NCBI GenBank assembly: GCA_040222235.1
Contig: JAVKDO010000015.1
Span: 37,752 to 101,751, forward strand
Source of the DNA: UBA6059 sp040222235
Lineage (GTDB): Bacteria; Bacteroidota; Bacteroidia; Cytophagales; Cyclobacteriaceae
Length of the DNA stretch: 64,000 nucleotides
Direction of reading: 5' to 3'
The notes beneath the pieces were generated by a model that saw only the letters and a program-made list of their open reading frames with translations, made no database searches and was not told where the DNA came from. The position numbers and the translations under genes are program-made. Shown piece after piece: positions 1 to 8,947 of the stretch. Positions within the stretch are counted from its first letter, which is position 1, and each line of letters opens with the position of its first letter.

Positions 1-705
1 ATTGATCCGGCAGAGACTTTGTTCGTCGTGGACTCAATGACAGGTCAGGATGCTGTAAATACAGCAAAGACTTTCAATGAGCGTCTAGATTTTGATGGTG
101 TCGTCTTGACTAAGCTCGATGGCGATACGCGCGGTGGTGCTGCACTTTCAATTCGGACGGTGGTCAGCAAGCCCATCAAGTTCATCAGTACAGGTGAGAA
201 GATGGAGGCGATTGATGTATTCCACCCGGATAGGATGGCCAATCGAATCCTCGGCATGGGCGATGTGGTTTCGTTGGTGGAGAAAGCACAGCAGTCCTTC
301 GATCAGGATGAAGCACAGCGTCTTCAGAAGAAGATGCGCAAAAACCAGTTTGGGTTTGACGACTTCTTATCTCAGCTTGAGCAGATCAAAAAGATGGGTA
401 ATATCAAAGACCTTATGGGAATGATACCCGGAGTTGGCAAAGCCATCAAGGATATAGATATCGATGATGATAGTTTCAAGCCCATAGAAGCAATTATCAA
501 GTCGATGACTGTAGAAGAAAGAACTAATCCAGATGTTATCAACGGCTCACGCAGAGCGCGTATTGCCAAGGGTAGCGGTACTTCTGTGCAGCAGGTTAAT
601 CAGCTCTTGAAGCAGTTTAATGAAATGCGTAAGATGATGAAGATGATGAATAAAATGGGTGGATCAAAGCGCATGCTTTCTGGGATGAACCTACCTGGTA
701 GATGA
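1..705 (+). CDS. ffh: Signal recognition particle GTPase Ffh (SRP54), 3' part
   Basis: C-terminal part of the SRP GTPase that binds signal sequences of nascent membrane proteins together with SRP RNA and hands them to FtsY. The frame is open from base 1, so the N domain and most of the G domain lie upstream of the window. Visible are the guanine-specificity motif TKLDGDTRGG, the closing-loop motif ISTGEKM, and the whole M domain: the linker GMIPGVGK, the RNA-binding segment NGSRRARIAKGSG and a methionine-rich tail (MRKMMKMMNKMGG). The gene ends just before a strong bidirectional terminator. Identification is secure; only the 5' end is missing. Confidence 0.96.
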   Translation: MDPAETLFVVDSMTGQDAVNTAKTFNERLDFDGVVLTKLDGDTRGGAALSIRTVVSKPIKFISTGEKMEAIDVFHPDRMANRILGMGDVVSLVEKAQQSFDQDEAQRLQKKMRKNQFGFDDFLSQLEQIKKMGNIKDLMGMIPGVGKAIKDIDIDDDSFKPIEAIIKSMTVEERTNPDVINGSRRARIAKGSGTSVQQVNQLLKQFNEMRKMMKMMNKMGGSKRMLSGMNLPGR

Positions 706-730
706 GCAATATCAAGCCTGAAATAAAAAA

Positions 731-763
731 GTCCTCATATCAACAAATATGAGGACTTTTTTA
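731..763. terminator. Bidirectional intrinsic terminator between ffh and pdhB
   Basis: A perfect 10-bp stem (gtcctcatat / atatgaggac) with a 6-nt loop is preceded by an A-run and followed by a T-run. It can therefore end both the forward ffh transcript and the reverse pdhB transcript. Confidence 0.85.
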
Positions 764-779
764 TGAGTTCTACCTAATA

Positions 780-1757
780 CTAGATATACAACACCTCTTT
801 CATTGCCTTCACGGTACGCTCTACATTTGGTAGTACGAACTCGATCAACGTCGGTGCATAGGGCAGGGGCAAGTCCATGTTGTTGATACGCAATACTGGT
901 GCATCTAGGTGATCGAAGGCATTTCGCTGAACGATATGGCTGATATCTGTCGCAATCGAGGATAGTGGCCATGCCTCCTCTACAATCACCAATCTATTTG
1001 TCTTCTTTACCGATTCTATGATGGTTTTATAGTCTATTGGTCTGACTGACATCAGGTCAATCACCTCGACGCTCTGGCCCTCTTTGGCTAACTCATCCGC
1101 TGCAGCGTAAGCCACTTTCATCATTTTGCCGAAAGACACTAGCGTTACGCTTGAGCCTTCTCTGACTATTTTGGCTTGACCTATTGGTGTGATGTATTCT
1201 CCCTCCGGTACTTCACCTTTGTCTCCATACATCAATTCAGACTCCATGAAGATGACAGGATCGTTATCACGAATGGAGGCTTTAAGTAGCCCCTTAGCAT
1301 CTGCTGGATTACTGGGCACTACTACCTTCAATCCAGGAGTATTAGCATACCAATTTTCAAAGTTCTGAGAGTGCTGAGAGCTCAATTGTCCGGCATTTCC
1401 GGTAGGACCTCTGAATACAATAGGTACACTTGCCTGACCACCAGACATGGACATCATCTTCGCTGCGCCATTGATGATTTGATCAATCGCCACAAGCGAG
1501 AAGTTGAAAGTCATAAATTCAATGATCGGACGCAAACCATTCATTGCCGCACCAATCCCGATACCAGTGAATCCTAGTTCAGTAATAGGGGTATCGATGA
1601 CTCTCTTGGCTCCAAACTCATCAAGCATACCCTGGCTCACTTTATAAGCACCATTGTACTCCGCTACCTCTTCTCCCATGAGCATGATGCTCTCATCCTT
1701 GCGCATCTCCTCACTCATGGCTTCCCTTAGTGCTTCTCTGAATTGAATTTCTCTCAT
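780..1757 (-). CDS. pdhB: Pyruvate dehydrogenase E1 component, beta subunit
   Basis: Beta subunit of the thiamine-diphosphate-dependent 2-oxoacid dehydrogenase E1, which with the alpha subunit decarboxylates pyruvate and feeds acetyl groups to E2. At 325 aa it has the usual length for the separate beta chain. It starts MREIQFREALREAMSEEM and carries the ThDP-binding region MGEEVAEYNGAYKVS, the strongly conserved PIVFRGPTGNAG segment and the transketolase C-terminal domain (EVIDLMSVRPID). The alpha-subunit gene is not adjacent. It converges with ffh at a shared terminator. A branched-chain 2-oxoacid E1 beta is possible, but the RGPTGN motif and start fit PdhB best. Confidence 0.92.
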   Translation of the reverse strand: MREIQFREALREAMSEEMRKDESIMLMGEEVAEYNGAYKVSQGMLDEFGAKRVIDTPITELGFTGIGIGAAMNGLRPIIEFMTFNFSLVAIDQIINGAAKMMSMSGGQASVPIVFRGPTGNAGQLSSQHSQNFENWYANTPGLKVVVPSNPADAKGLLKASIRDNDPVIFMESELMYGDKGEVPEGEYITPIGQAKIVREGSSVTLVSFGKMMKVAYAAADELAKEGQSVEVIDLMSVRPIDYKTIIESVKKTNRLVIVEEAWPLSSIATDISHIVQRNAFDHLDAPVLRINNMDLPLPYAPTLIEFVLPNVERTVKAMKEVLYI

Positions 1758-1841
1758 AGTAATGGTATTGCTTGATAGATTTTGCGAGCGCTAAAATAGC
1801 GCATTGACCTCCAATTTCCAACCAGCCGTTAAGGCATAAAA

Positions 1842-1870
1842 AAAGCCCCAACATCGTTGGGGCTTTATAT
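1842..1870 (-). terminator. Intrinsic terminator after the OmpA/TPR lipoprotein gene
   Basis: An 11-bp stem (aaagccccaac / gttggggcttt) with a 3-nt loop lies just downstream of the reverse-strand gene ending at 1887. The reverse strand then runs into a T-run. Confidence 0.8.
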
Positions 1871-1886
1871 TTTAAGTGGTGTTCAG

Positions 1887-3674
1887 TTACTTCAAAGCAC
1901 TGCTTAAAGCACCTGCAAATCTTGTGAATTCTAAGTCATTAAGTGCCCATTCCTTTAATGAAGGATCAACACCTATCGCATTCTTAAGATTAGATAAAAC
2001 GCTACTCTCGTTGTTCTTTCTTGCAGCTACAATTGCCTTACCATAATGAGCAATGGCATAGTCACCTTGCATATCGATCACATCATCAAAGCCATTGTCA
2101 GCAGAATCAAACTCCTTCTTTAGCAAGTAAACCAAAGCTCTATCGAATGAAACATCGATATCATCCTGATCAGCAGAAGAAAGAGAAGTTACCGCATTGT
2201 CATACTGACCATTCTTAATTTCGATAGCACCCTTAGCACCATTGATAAGACTCTTTACTTCATTAGAGCCGCCAGCTTTCTCACCTTCTAATAATGAGCT
2301 ATATGCCTGAGAGTAATCACCCTGCATCGCTTGAGCAGATGCCATGTTAGCCCATACTTCAGGAGCTTTCATTTTATTAGCAGCAATTTCAATTTGCGTT
2401 AGCGCATCTTCGATATATCTGTTTTGCTCCGCACCTGTGGCTTGCTTAGCCATCGCAAGATATACTGCGCCAAGGTTGTTATGCGCTTCCCACATGCCAC
2501 CTTTTTTTGTAGCTGCCTTGAAGATGGCCTCTTTCTCATTCAATGATGGAGTGAGGGAGGCAGAGAACATCAGTTCGTTGAAGTTCAAAGTATCAGCAGA
2601 TACCTGACCGTCTACGATTTGCTTAGACAGCACAGCAATTTCTGCGTTGCTCTTCTTCTCTTTAACGGTTAAGATTTCTGTCTTAGCTACACGCAATGGA
2701 GGATAGACATCATTTAATAGTATTTTATAGAAATCAAGATTTTGCAATGACTCTTCTTTGTCTTCAAAGCTGCCAGTACCGTTTACGATCCTTGTTACCT
2801 GAGACTTCTGGTCGTTAGTGAGACCATCAAATGTTTTTAGCGCTTCTTTCAAGCTATTCCAATCTTTCACAACTGGCTTCAATACAAAATTGATAGAGTC
2901 GGCCACACCCTTGTAGTCGTACTTTCTCATCAATTGACGATAGAACTTCTCGATTACAGTAGCTCTGTCTTCTGCTAGATCGGTGTTAGCTCTGTCAGAA
3001 CCTTCAGGAGAGTGCGCACCTGTAATAGTTACAGTACGAGTTACGTTCTTCTCCGCGATGAATGCGGCAAACTTGTCACCACGCTCAGATGTCTTTTCAG
3101 AATTTCTTAAGAATGATCTGCCTTGCTCAAAGAAGAAATCCACTCTTGTAGGGATTAGCTCTTCCTGGTCGTTGTATCCGTGATCAGCATAAGCTACCGG
3201 GAAAACGTCTTTTACCAACTTGGAGGTTAATATAAGGCCTTCACCACCTGCGACAGGCATTTTTTCTGAGCTCTTAGACTTTCCATTTTTAGGATTAGAA
3301 GCTACTCCTTGGATCACAAGGTTGCCAGGGCTCATACCGTCCATATAGTCGAACGTGAAATCCTGAGAAAGCTTGCTAGTTGCTGAAGTGCTTTGAGGAA
3401 ATTGGTCTGCGTTGAATTCAACTGTACCAACACTTACCTCCTGGTCACCATATTGGTAGAAAGTATTGATGGTGTAAACTTTTCCTTTGGGCAGCATCTT
3501 AGCAGGCAGTACAGCGGACATTTCGAACGCTACTCTGTCACCATGCACCTCAAGTGGGCTGGGTGCTACTTCAAGCTGCTGCTGCTTAGCAAGATTAAGC
3601 ATCTTTTGTAACGTACATGAGCTCATTAGCAAAGAACTCGCTACAATCGTCACTATAAAATTTAAACTTCTCAT
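1887..3674 (-). CDS. Outer-membrane OmpA-like/TPR lipoprotein
   Basis: A 595-aa predicted lipoprotein. The signal peptide MRSLNFIVTIVASSLLMSSC has a lipobox at Cys20. Residues about 30-150 look like a beta-rich periplasmic module. A central region (about 170-250) with RVDFFFEQGRSFLRNSE and TITGAHSPEGSDRANTDLAEDRA resembles an OmpA-type peptidoglycan-binding domain. The C-terminal half is made of TPR-like helical pairs (for example AHNNLGAVYLAMAK, VWANMASAQAMQGDYSQAY). OmpA/TPR lipoproteins of this kind are common in Bacteroidota, and some act in outer-membrane or type IX secretion assemblies. The precise role here is not evident. It has its own terminator and appears monocistronic. Confidence 0.75.
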   Translation of the reverse strand: MRSLNFIVTIVASSLLMSSCTLQKMLNLAKQQQLEVAPSPLEVHGDRVAFEMSAVLPAKMLPKGKVYTINTFYQYGDQEVSVGTVEFNADQFPQSTSATSKLSQDFTFDYMDGMSPGNLVIQGVASNPKNGKSKSSEKMPVAGGEGLILTSKLVKDVFPVAYADHGYNDQEELIPTRVDFFFEQGRSFLRNSEKTSERGDKFAAFIAEKNVTRTVTITGAHSPEGSDRANTDLAEDRATVIEKFYRQLMRKYDYKGVADSINFVLKPVVKDWNSLKEALKTFDGLTNDQKSQVTRIVNGTGSFEDKEESLQNLDFYKILLNDVYPPLRVAKTEILTVKEKKSNAEIAVLSKQIVDGQVSADTLNFNELMFSASLTPSLNEKEAIFKAATKKGGMWEAHNNLGAVYLAMAKQATGAEQNRYIEDALTQIEIAANKMKAPEVWANMASAQAMQGDYSQAYSSLLEGEKAGGSNEVKSLINGAKGAIEIKNGQYDNAVTSLSSADQDDIDVSFDRALVYLLKKEFDSADNGFDDVIDMQGDYAIAHYGKAIVAARKNNESSVLSNLKNAIGVDPSLKEWALNDLEFTRFAGALSSALK

Positions 3675-3801
3675 CTGATTGATTCTTAAGTTATTAGGTT
3701 ATAAATGGTTCTACAGAAAATAATACCTACAGAAAGTGCAATATTACGATAAAATTTCGTCAACACGGATTAATGAGTGAACAAAATCCGGCTATATTCG
3801 T

Positions 3802-3809
3802 TAATTTTG
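3802..3809 (+). promoter_or_regulatory. Bacteroidota -7 promoter element for the PspC gene
   Basis: TAATTTTG matches TAnnTTTG exactly. It ends only 6 nt before the ATG at 3816, so the transcript would start at or near the start codon (leaderless or very short leader). Confidence 0.55.
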
Positions 3810-3815
3810 CGCGTT

Positions 3816-4034
3816 ATGGAAGTGATTCAAAAATACTTCGAAAAGCAATTTTTTGGTGTGTGTACCAGACTTGGAGAGAAGATGAAAATCCCGACTTCAA
3901 GTATTCGGTTGTTTTTTATTTACGCATCATTTCTGACTTTCGGCTCACCAATCATTGTATATCTAGGGTTAGCATTTATCATGGAATTCAGGAAGCACCT
4001 ACGTAGAGGAAGCAACTCGCTCTGGTATTACTAG
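3816..4034 (+). CDS. Small PspC-domain membrane protein
   Basis: A 72-aa protein of the PspC family, starting MEVIQKYFEKQFFGVCTRLG. The PspC core is clear: FGVCTRLGEKMKIPTSSIRL followed by one transmembrane helix (about residues 31-53, FFIYASFLTFGSPIIVYLGL) and a basic tail FRKHLRRG. Stand-alone proteins of this size are widespread in Bacteroidota and related to the phage-shock/envelope-stress protein PspC; their own function is poorly known. The internal ATG was chosen because the family starts there and a -7 element lies just upstream. Its last 36 bp overlap the convergent glycosyltransferase gene ending at 3999, an antisense arrangement. Confidence 0.82.
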   Translation: MEVIQKYFEKQFFGVCTRLGEKMKIPTSSIRLFFIYASFLTFGSPIIVYLGLAFIMEFRKHLRRGSNSLWYY

Positions 4035-5045
4035 ACCTTTGAGTTGTGAATATTTACGCCTCTTGAGGAGGTAATATTGAAAGACAATCAATTTCGAGTA
4101 TATCGTTGGTAAGTTTTTTGTCTTGACCACCCCGTACTCATATTTCTTAATTCTTTTGCTACCGAGATCACGGAAGAAATGAGTGTAGGCTTTGATTACA
4201 GCCATAAAGTGATCAAAGGTATTGTCCTTCCAAAACTTGAAGGCAGCTACGAGATCTAGTAGCATTTTCAAAGAGAATTTCCAATAAATACTGCTACCGT
4301 AAGTGTTCTTATACAGCATGGTGGCGCTATTTCTAAAATTGAAATAGGTCTTTCTTGGATTCTCCTTCGAGAGTGTTTCGCCTCCGACATGATACACAGT
4401 ACTCTTAGGGATACACATAATTTTGTATCCGCTGTTTTGCATTCGCCAGCATAGGTCGATTTCTTCCATGTGAGCGAAGAAACTAATATCGAACCCACCT
4501 ACTTGTTCGAACACCTCAGATCTTACCACCATACAAGCACCACTTGCCCAGAAGATTTGGAGTGGTTCGTCGTACTGCCCTTGGTCTAATTCTACTGTCT
4601 CGAAAATACGACCTCTGCAGAATGGGTACCCGAGCCAGTCAATGTAGCCTCCACTTGCACCGGCATATTCAAAACTGTCCTTCGCCCTATGAGCAAGTAT
4701 TTTGGGTTGACATGCCGCTACCTCGGGATCATCAAATGCTTTGGCTAGTGGTACTAGCCAGCCTTCGGTCACTTCTACATCGGAGTTAAGTAGTACGAGT
4801 AGTTCCTCTTTTACGGTAGTGAGACCATGATTGTACCCACCGGTAAAACCATAATTGTCTTCATTGATTATGATCTTGACATTAGGAAAGTCTTGGGCCA
4901 ACACTGCGCAACTGTCATCAGTGGATTGGTTGTCAATGACATAAACCTCCGCCTCATGGCTAAACTCAATCACTGAAGGTAAAAAATCTTTGAGAAGCTG
5001 CGCGCCGTTATAATTAAGGATGCAGACGGCTATCTTTTTTGTCAT
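3999..5045 (-). CDS. Family 2 glycosyltransferase (rhamnosyltransferase-like)
   Basis: A 348-aa GT-A fold glycosyltransferase that probably adds a sugar from a nucleotide-activated donor to a surface glycan. It starts MTKKIAVCILNYNGAQLL and carries the GT2 motifs VIDNQSTDDS, NYGFTGGYNHG and the metal-binding LLNSDVEV, followed by WASGACMVVRSEVFEQVGGFD and HMEEIDLCWRMQNSGY. This combination is typical of the WcaA/rhamnosyltransferase subgroup. It has a membrane-associated C-terminal region but no clear multi-pass domain. Its start overlaps the stop of the upstream ybaB gene by 4 bp (ATGA), so the two are translationally coupled. Confidence 0.9.
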   Translation of the reverse strand: MTKKIAVCILNYNGAQLLKDFLPSVIEFSHEAEVYVIDNQSTDDSCAVLAQDFPNVKIIINEDNYGFTGGYNHGLTTVKEELLVLLNSDVEVTEGWLVPLAKAFDDPEVAACQPKILAHRAKDSFEYAGASGGYIDWLGYPFCRGRIFETVELDQGQYDEPLQIFWASGACMVVRSEVFEQVGGFDISFFAHMEEIDLCWRMQNSGYKIMCIPKSTVYHVGGETLSKENPRKTYFNFRNSATMLYKNTYGSSIYWKFSLKMLLDLVAAFKFWKDNTFDHFMAVIKAYTHFFRDLGSKRIKKYEYGVVKTKNLPTIYSKLIVFQYYLLKRRKYSQLKGLVIPERVASST

Positions 5046-5377
5046 CCCATCATATTACCAAAATCCATTCCGGGTATGTTAGGCATTACACCCTCGGTAC
5101 TCTTTTTTAGATGCTCTTTGGCTTTTTCGTCCACATTGGCCAAAGCCATATTCACTGCTGCGACTACCAGGTCTTGCATGAGTTGCTTATCATCGCTGTT
5201 GATAATGCTGGGATCGATATTGATACTGATGACCTCCTTCTTTCCATTCACTACAGCAGTCACCATGCCTGCGCCAGACTCACCTGTCTCGGTGATGTCT
5301 CCAAGCGTCTCTTGAGCTGCTTTAATCTTCTCCTGGACCTCTTTTACCTTGCCCATCATCTTCATCATATCAAACAT
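5042..5377 (-). CDS. YbaB/EbfC family nucleoid-associated protein
   Basis: A 111-aa DNA-binding protein of the YbaB/EbfC family, a small dimeric nucleoid-associated protein. It begins MFDMMKMMGKVKEVQEKIKA, with the Met-rich helix, coiled helix and GDITETGESGAGMVTAVVNG sheet segment of the family, then a helical C terminus and a glycine/methionine tail. In many bacteria it sits beside dnaX and recR; here it is followed by a coupled glycosyltransferase and preceded by a type IX cargo gene only 10 bp away, so the three may be one unit. Confidence 0.9.
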   Translation of the reverse strand: MFDMMKMMGKVKEVQEKIKAAQETLGDITETGESGAGMVTAVVNGKKEVISINIDPSIINSDDKQLMQDLVVAAVNMALANVDEKAKEHLKKSTEGVMPNIPGMDFGNMMG

Positions 5378-5387
5378 AGCCTTGCAT

Positions 5388-7235
5388 TTAATTTCTTAGG
5401 AGCACAAAAGTACCGGATTGACTAGATTTTCCCGATTCCTCATTGCCAAATCGTACCTTAAAGGTATAAGCACCTGGAGGCGCTTTCCTGCCCTGATATA
5501 TACCATCCCAGCCTCTATCCAATTGATCCGATTGAAAGATGATTTCTCCCCATCTATTGAAAATCATGATTTCATAAGTTGAGATATTAGCACCTACCGG
5601 AATGAAAATATCATTGAGCCCGTCCCCATCAGGCGTAAACGCATTCGGGAAGTAGAGGTTGGGTGTACTTTCGATGATTATGCTATTGGAATAACTATGG
5701 CGAGGTTCGGATTCGAGAGAGAGGGCATCTATTCGATAAATCTCCTGCCGCTCTGGGTCTACCTCAATCTCTCGACCGCTGAAAATGAACTCTTCTTCTA
5801 CCCATTGTGTACCATCCCACCTTTGCAGAAAGTAATGTTTGATGCCTTCAATCCATCCCTCGTACCTATTCCAGGCTAACGTGCTTGAGGTTCCATTACT
5901 CTGGCTAAGATTAAGAAAAACCGGCGTGGTAGATAGAGAGGTTAAGGACTGGTTACCACAATCATCCTGATAGCTCAACTCAAAGTTTAGCGGTGATGAG
6001 GTGTCCTCGAAGGCCACTGAGGTGGTAGTGAGGTCTGTAGAGAATGTAGAGATGCGACCATTTTCCGATAGGGAATAGGAGGCAATGGGTATGGGCTGCT
6101 CTAGTACCCATGATAGCAGAATATCCTGACCGTCTATAGTGGACTGGAGATCCAGAGGAGCAGGTAGATTATTGATAGGTCCAGGCACTAGGCAGATCGT
6201 CCTGGAGAGAGATGAGCCTTGCGCCAAGCGATAGCAGTTTCCCACTTCACATATTAGCGAAGGATCGAAGAGTTGCTCAAAAAAACCTTGATTGAGCAAG
6301 CTGTCATCTTTGAAGGCTTGTACTGGAATTGTACTCTCCGGATTAGCTTGCCACGACAATTCATTTCCGCTAGGTGAGTTAGTGACTTCTAAATGTAGTG
6401 TGCAGTAAGTTTCACTTTCGATAACCGAACCATCACAGCTGTCATTGGTGATGATTCGAAAGCAGGGTGATGCCGGGATGTCATCTACCACAAAATCGAT
6501 AAAGTCATCCGTTGGATTAAGTCGAGTAACGTCTTCAAAAGGTGAGCCGCTGGTGCTTTTTTGTAAGGTATAGGCAGCATTGTCAAATATCTCAAATGCA
6601 ATCGTCATGAGGGTGTCATTCAAGACGCGGAGCTCGGATACAGTCGCAGGGAAAATCGGGGCAAGCGGTTGAAATGATTTGGTGTTGCTTAGGCAGCTAG
6701 GAGAGCCACTGCCGAAGAAGCCTTGCACAGTTATTTCATTGGGAGCGTTTGTTGGAAATTCTACAAACTCTGATTGCTCACCTGGCAACAACTGCAATGT
6801 GTCTTGATCCGCGAGATGTACCCGATAAAAGTCATACTGATCGTCTGTGATTTCGACAGCCACTCGATTATCCGCACAGGTGAATATGTTGAATTCCGGT
6901 AGGGACTGTGGGCTCAAAGTGATCTGTAGACTATCGATCTTCCCATCTGGCAGATCGTCCTCTTGGATCACTTGATATATGATGTAGTGCCCCGGTTCGT
7001 CGTAGGTGTATTCTGTATCACTTACTAGTGAATCTCCGAAATCATAGAAGGTCTCGTCAAAAGGTATATCCTCATTGATCACTATCGTAAACGGAACACA
7101 GCCCTGATCAAAATCAACTGAAAATCTACCGAGCGTACTCTTGATGCCCTGACCTTGCAGACCGAGAGGAATGGTCAGAAGACATAGAAGTATGAAAGAG
7201 TAGAGGGGCTTGTGTGACTGAATATTGGCCTGCAT
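5388..7235 (-). CDS. Secreted gliding-motility-associated C-terminal domain protein (type B T9SS cargo)
   Basis: A 615-aa exported protein with an N-terminal signal peptide ending near residue 29 (LTIPLGLQGQG). The body is beta-rich, with fibronectin/PKD-like segments (for example YDFGDSLVSDTEYTYDEPGH near 65-85). The C terminus (about residues 525-615) is the CHU_C gliding-motility-associated domain: YFPNAFTPDGDGLNDIF, IMIFNRWGEIIFQSD, GWDGIYQGRKAPPGAYTF. In Bacteroidota this domain directs type IX secretion to the cell surface (type B sorting). No enzymatic motif was recognised, so it is probably an adhesin or structural surface protein. Confidence 0.88.
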   Translation of the reverse strand: MQANIQSHKPLYSFILLCLLTIPLGLQGQGIKSTLGRFSVDFDQGCVPFTIVINEDIPFDETFYDFGDSLVSDTEYTYDEPGHYIIYQVIQEDDLPDGKIDSLQITLSPQSLPEFNIFTCADNRVAVEITDDQYDFYRVHLADQDTLQLLPGEQSEFVEFPTNAPNEITVQGFFGSGSPSCLSNTKSFQPLAPIFPATVSELRVLNDTLMTIAFEIFDNAAYTLQKSTSGSPFEDVTRLNPTDDFIDFVVDDIPASPCFRIITNDSCDGSVIESETYCTLHLEVTNSPSGNELSWQANPESTIPVQAFKDDSLLNQGFFEQLFDPSLICEVGNCYRLAQGSSLSRTICLVPGPINNLPAPLDLQSTIDGQDILLSWVLEQPIPIASYSLSENGRISTFSTDLTTTSVAFEDTSSPLNFELSYQDDCGNQSLTSLSTTPVFLNLSQSNGTSSTLAWNRYEGWIEGIKHYFLQRWDGTQWVEEEFIFSGREIEVDPERQEIYRIDALSLESEPRHSYSNSIIIESTPNLYFPNAFTPDGDGLNDIFIPVGANISTYEIMIFNRWGEIIFQSDQLDRGWDGIYQGRKAPPGAYTFKVRFGNEESGKSSQSGTFVLLRN

Positions 7236-7284
7236 GCTTCATTGATAAACAACTAACGTCTACCGCTCGCCCTAAATTATGGTT

Positions 7285-8631
7285 CTATTTCTTTAATATC
7301 TCTAATAGGTGGTCTTGATCCATCTGCTGCTGTTCTCCACTACCCAGATCCTTTAAAGAGAAAAGGCCTTTTTCTAGTTCCTCACTACCGATAATGACCA
7401 CATAAGGAATGCGCTTTTTGTCTGCATATTGAAAGTGCTTTTTCATCTTTCCGAAATCTGGGTAAAGCTCCGAATTGATGCCCTGCTTTCTAAGGTGGCT
7501 GAGCAGTTTCAAACCAGCTTTTCTTGAGGGCTCGTCAAATGTGGAGATCAATACTTGCGTGCTCGTGGTTTGATCAGCTGGAAATAGCTCAAGTTCTTCC
7601 ATCACATCATATAGTCGATCCACGCCAAATGAGATGCCAACACCAGGCACGCCTTCCAGGCCAAACACACCAGTAAGATTGTCGTATCGACCACCACCGC
7701 ATACGCTTCCCATCTTTACATTGTTGATTTTCACTTCGAAAATCGAGCCTGTATAATATGATAGTCCTCGTGCCAGCGTAGGATCGAACGCTACGTGAAG
7801 GTTGCCTCCGAGGGTCGAGATCATTGATTGGAGTTGCTCGATCTCTTCCAGCCCCTGCTTGCCAATCTCTGAATCTGACAGCAATTTTTTGAGATAATCA
7901 GCAGTGCTGCTGCTGTCGAGTATGGGCTTAAGTTGGTTGATCGCTGCTTCTTCAAAACCTGCACTGCTTAGTTCTTCCAGTACTTTGTCCAGCCCTATCT
8001 TGTCCAGCTTATCGATGGCAACACAGAGGGAGCCTTCTGCAGCCGGCTGTCCAAGTGCTTCCGCGATTCCTGAGAGTATTTTTCGATTATTGTACTTGAT
8101 CGTGAAGTCTACTAAGCCAAGTCGCTCGAATACATCGTTGATCATCGAGATGATATCTGTCTCACAAACCAAAGAGTCTGTACCTATCACATCAGCATCA
8201 CATTGGTAAAACTCGCGATACCGCCCCCGCTGAGGTCGATCTGCTCTCCATACCGGTTGCATCTGATATCGCTTGAAAGGGAAGGTGATATCATTTCTAT
8301 TCATCACTACATATCGCGCGAATGGCACGGTGAGATCGTATTTGAGGCCCTTCTCTGAAATGAGTGGCAGCATCTGCTTTTCACCCTTTTCATAGTCTGA
8401 GACTTGAGACTTCTTTAGGTATTCCCCACTATTCAATACTTTAAATAGCAGTTGATCTCCTTCATCACCATACTTACCAGTTAAGACACTCAGGTTCTCC
8501 ATTGCAGGAGTTTCGAGCGGCAGAAATCCGTACAACTGAAATACCTCTCTGATCTGTGAGAAGATAAAATTGCGCTTCTGCATTTTCTCCGGTCCAAAGT
8601 CTCTGGTGCCTTTCGGTAAGCTCGGTTTCAT
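7285..8631 (-). CDS. hisS: Histidyl-tRNA synthetase
   Basis: Class II aminoacyl-tRNA synthetase that charges tRNA-His, 448 aa from the chosen start MKPSLPKGTRDFGPEKMQ. Motif 2 (WRADRPQRGRYREFYQCDAD), the histidine-specific ARGLSYYTGSIFEV stretch and motif 3 (GVGISFGVDRLYDVM) are all present, as is the C-terminal anticodon-binding domain (about 355-448). An in-frame upstream start at 8655 would add eight residues, but it lies upstream of the expected transcription start from the TAnnTTTG element at 8653-8660. The 8631 start has the purine-rich sequence aaagagaaa just upstream. Monocistronic housekeeping gene. Confidence 0.96.
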   Translation of the reverse strand: MKPSLPKGTRDFGPEKMQKRNFIFSQIREVFQLYGFLPLETPAMENLSVLTGKYGDEGDQLLFKVLNSGEYLKKSQVSDYEKGEKQMLPLISEKGLKYDLTVPFARYVVMNRNDITFPFKRYQMQPVWRADRPQRGRYREFYQCDADVIGTDSLVCETDIISMINDVFERLGLVDFTIKYNNRKILSGIAEALGQPAAEGSLCVAIDKLDKIGLDKVLEELSSAGFEEAAINQLKPILDSSSTADYLKKLLSDSEIGKQGLEEIEQLQSMISTLGGNLHVAFDPTLARGLSYYTGSIFEVKINNVKMGSVCGGGRYDNLTGVFGLEGVPGVGISFGVDRLYDVMEELELFPADQTTSTQVLISTFDEPSRKAGLKLLSHLRKQGINSELYPDFGKMKKHFQYADKKRIPYVVIIGSEELEKGLFSLKDLGSGEQQQMDQDHLLEILKK

Positions 8632-8652
8632 GATTTTCTCTTTATTCGGAAG

Positions 8653-8660
8653 CAAAAATA
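8653..8660 (-). promoter_or_regulatory. -7 promoter element for hisS
   Basis: On the reverse strand the sequence is TATTTTTG, an exact TAnnTTTG match, 21 nt upstream of the chosen hisS start. It supports the shorter hisS reading frame. Confidence 0.5.
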
Positions 8661-8723
8661 TGGAATACAGGCCTTCTTTCGGATTTTAATTTTATTCAAT
8701 GAGGGTCGTAATACTAAATTTTA

Positions 8724-8731
8724 TATTTTTG
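8724..8731 (+). promoter_or_regulatory. -7 promoter element for the small basic protein gene
   Basis: TATTTTTG is an exact TAnnTTTG match, 27 nt before the ATG at 8759. With the reverse element at 8653-8660 it forms a divergent promoter pair. Confidence 0.5.
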
Positions 8732-8758
8732 CCGCTCATTTGATAAAAGCATAGCACA

Positions 8759-8947
8759 ATGGCAGTTACCAGACTCAAAAGAAAAGGAAGAAGAAATAAG
8801 CTTGTTTCTAAGCAAAGGCTTAGCACGATAAAAAATTTGACATCAAAGCCAGTTATCACTAACGTTGATATAGAGGAAATTAAAGCGGAGTTTAAGGCTA
8901 GTGCCGAAGCTGATAGAGTAAGAAGGAAGCCCCTAAGGCTAAAGTAG
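8759..8947 (+). CDS. Small basic Bacteroidota protein, N-terminal part, interrupted by a frameshift
   Basis: A 62-aa frame beginning MAVTRLKRKGRRNKLVSKQR, very rich in Arg and Lys, with a conserved-looking segment PVITNVDIEEIKAEF. I recognise it only as a conserved hypothetical small basic protein of Bacteroidota, possibly nucleic-acid binding. The frame ends with out-of-character residues (VRRKPLRLK), while the -1 frame continues into a long Lys/Ala/Glu/Pro tail to 9150. One extra A in the run near 8920 would join the two parts into a protein of about 130 aa. Either the gene is frameshifted or the sequence lacks a base. Confidence 0.7.
   Translation: MAVTRLKRKGRRNKLVSKQRLSTIKNLTSKPVITNVDIEEIKAEFKASAEADRVRRKPLRLK

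Noticed and set aside
712..972. Reverse-strand frame of 86 aa overlapping the 3' end of pdhB
   Set aside because: It lies in another frame of pdhB on the same strand and crosses the terminator; no family features.
3773..4006. Forward frame of 77 aa overlapping the PspC gene
   Set aside because: Different frame of the same DNA; only the overlapping frame shows PspC sequence.
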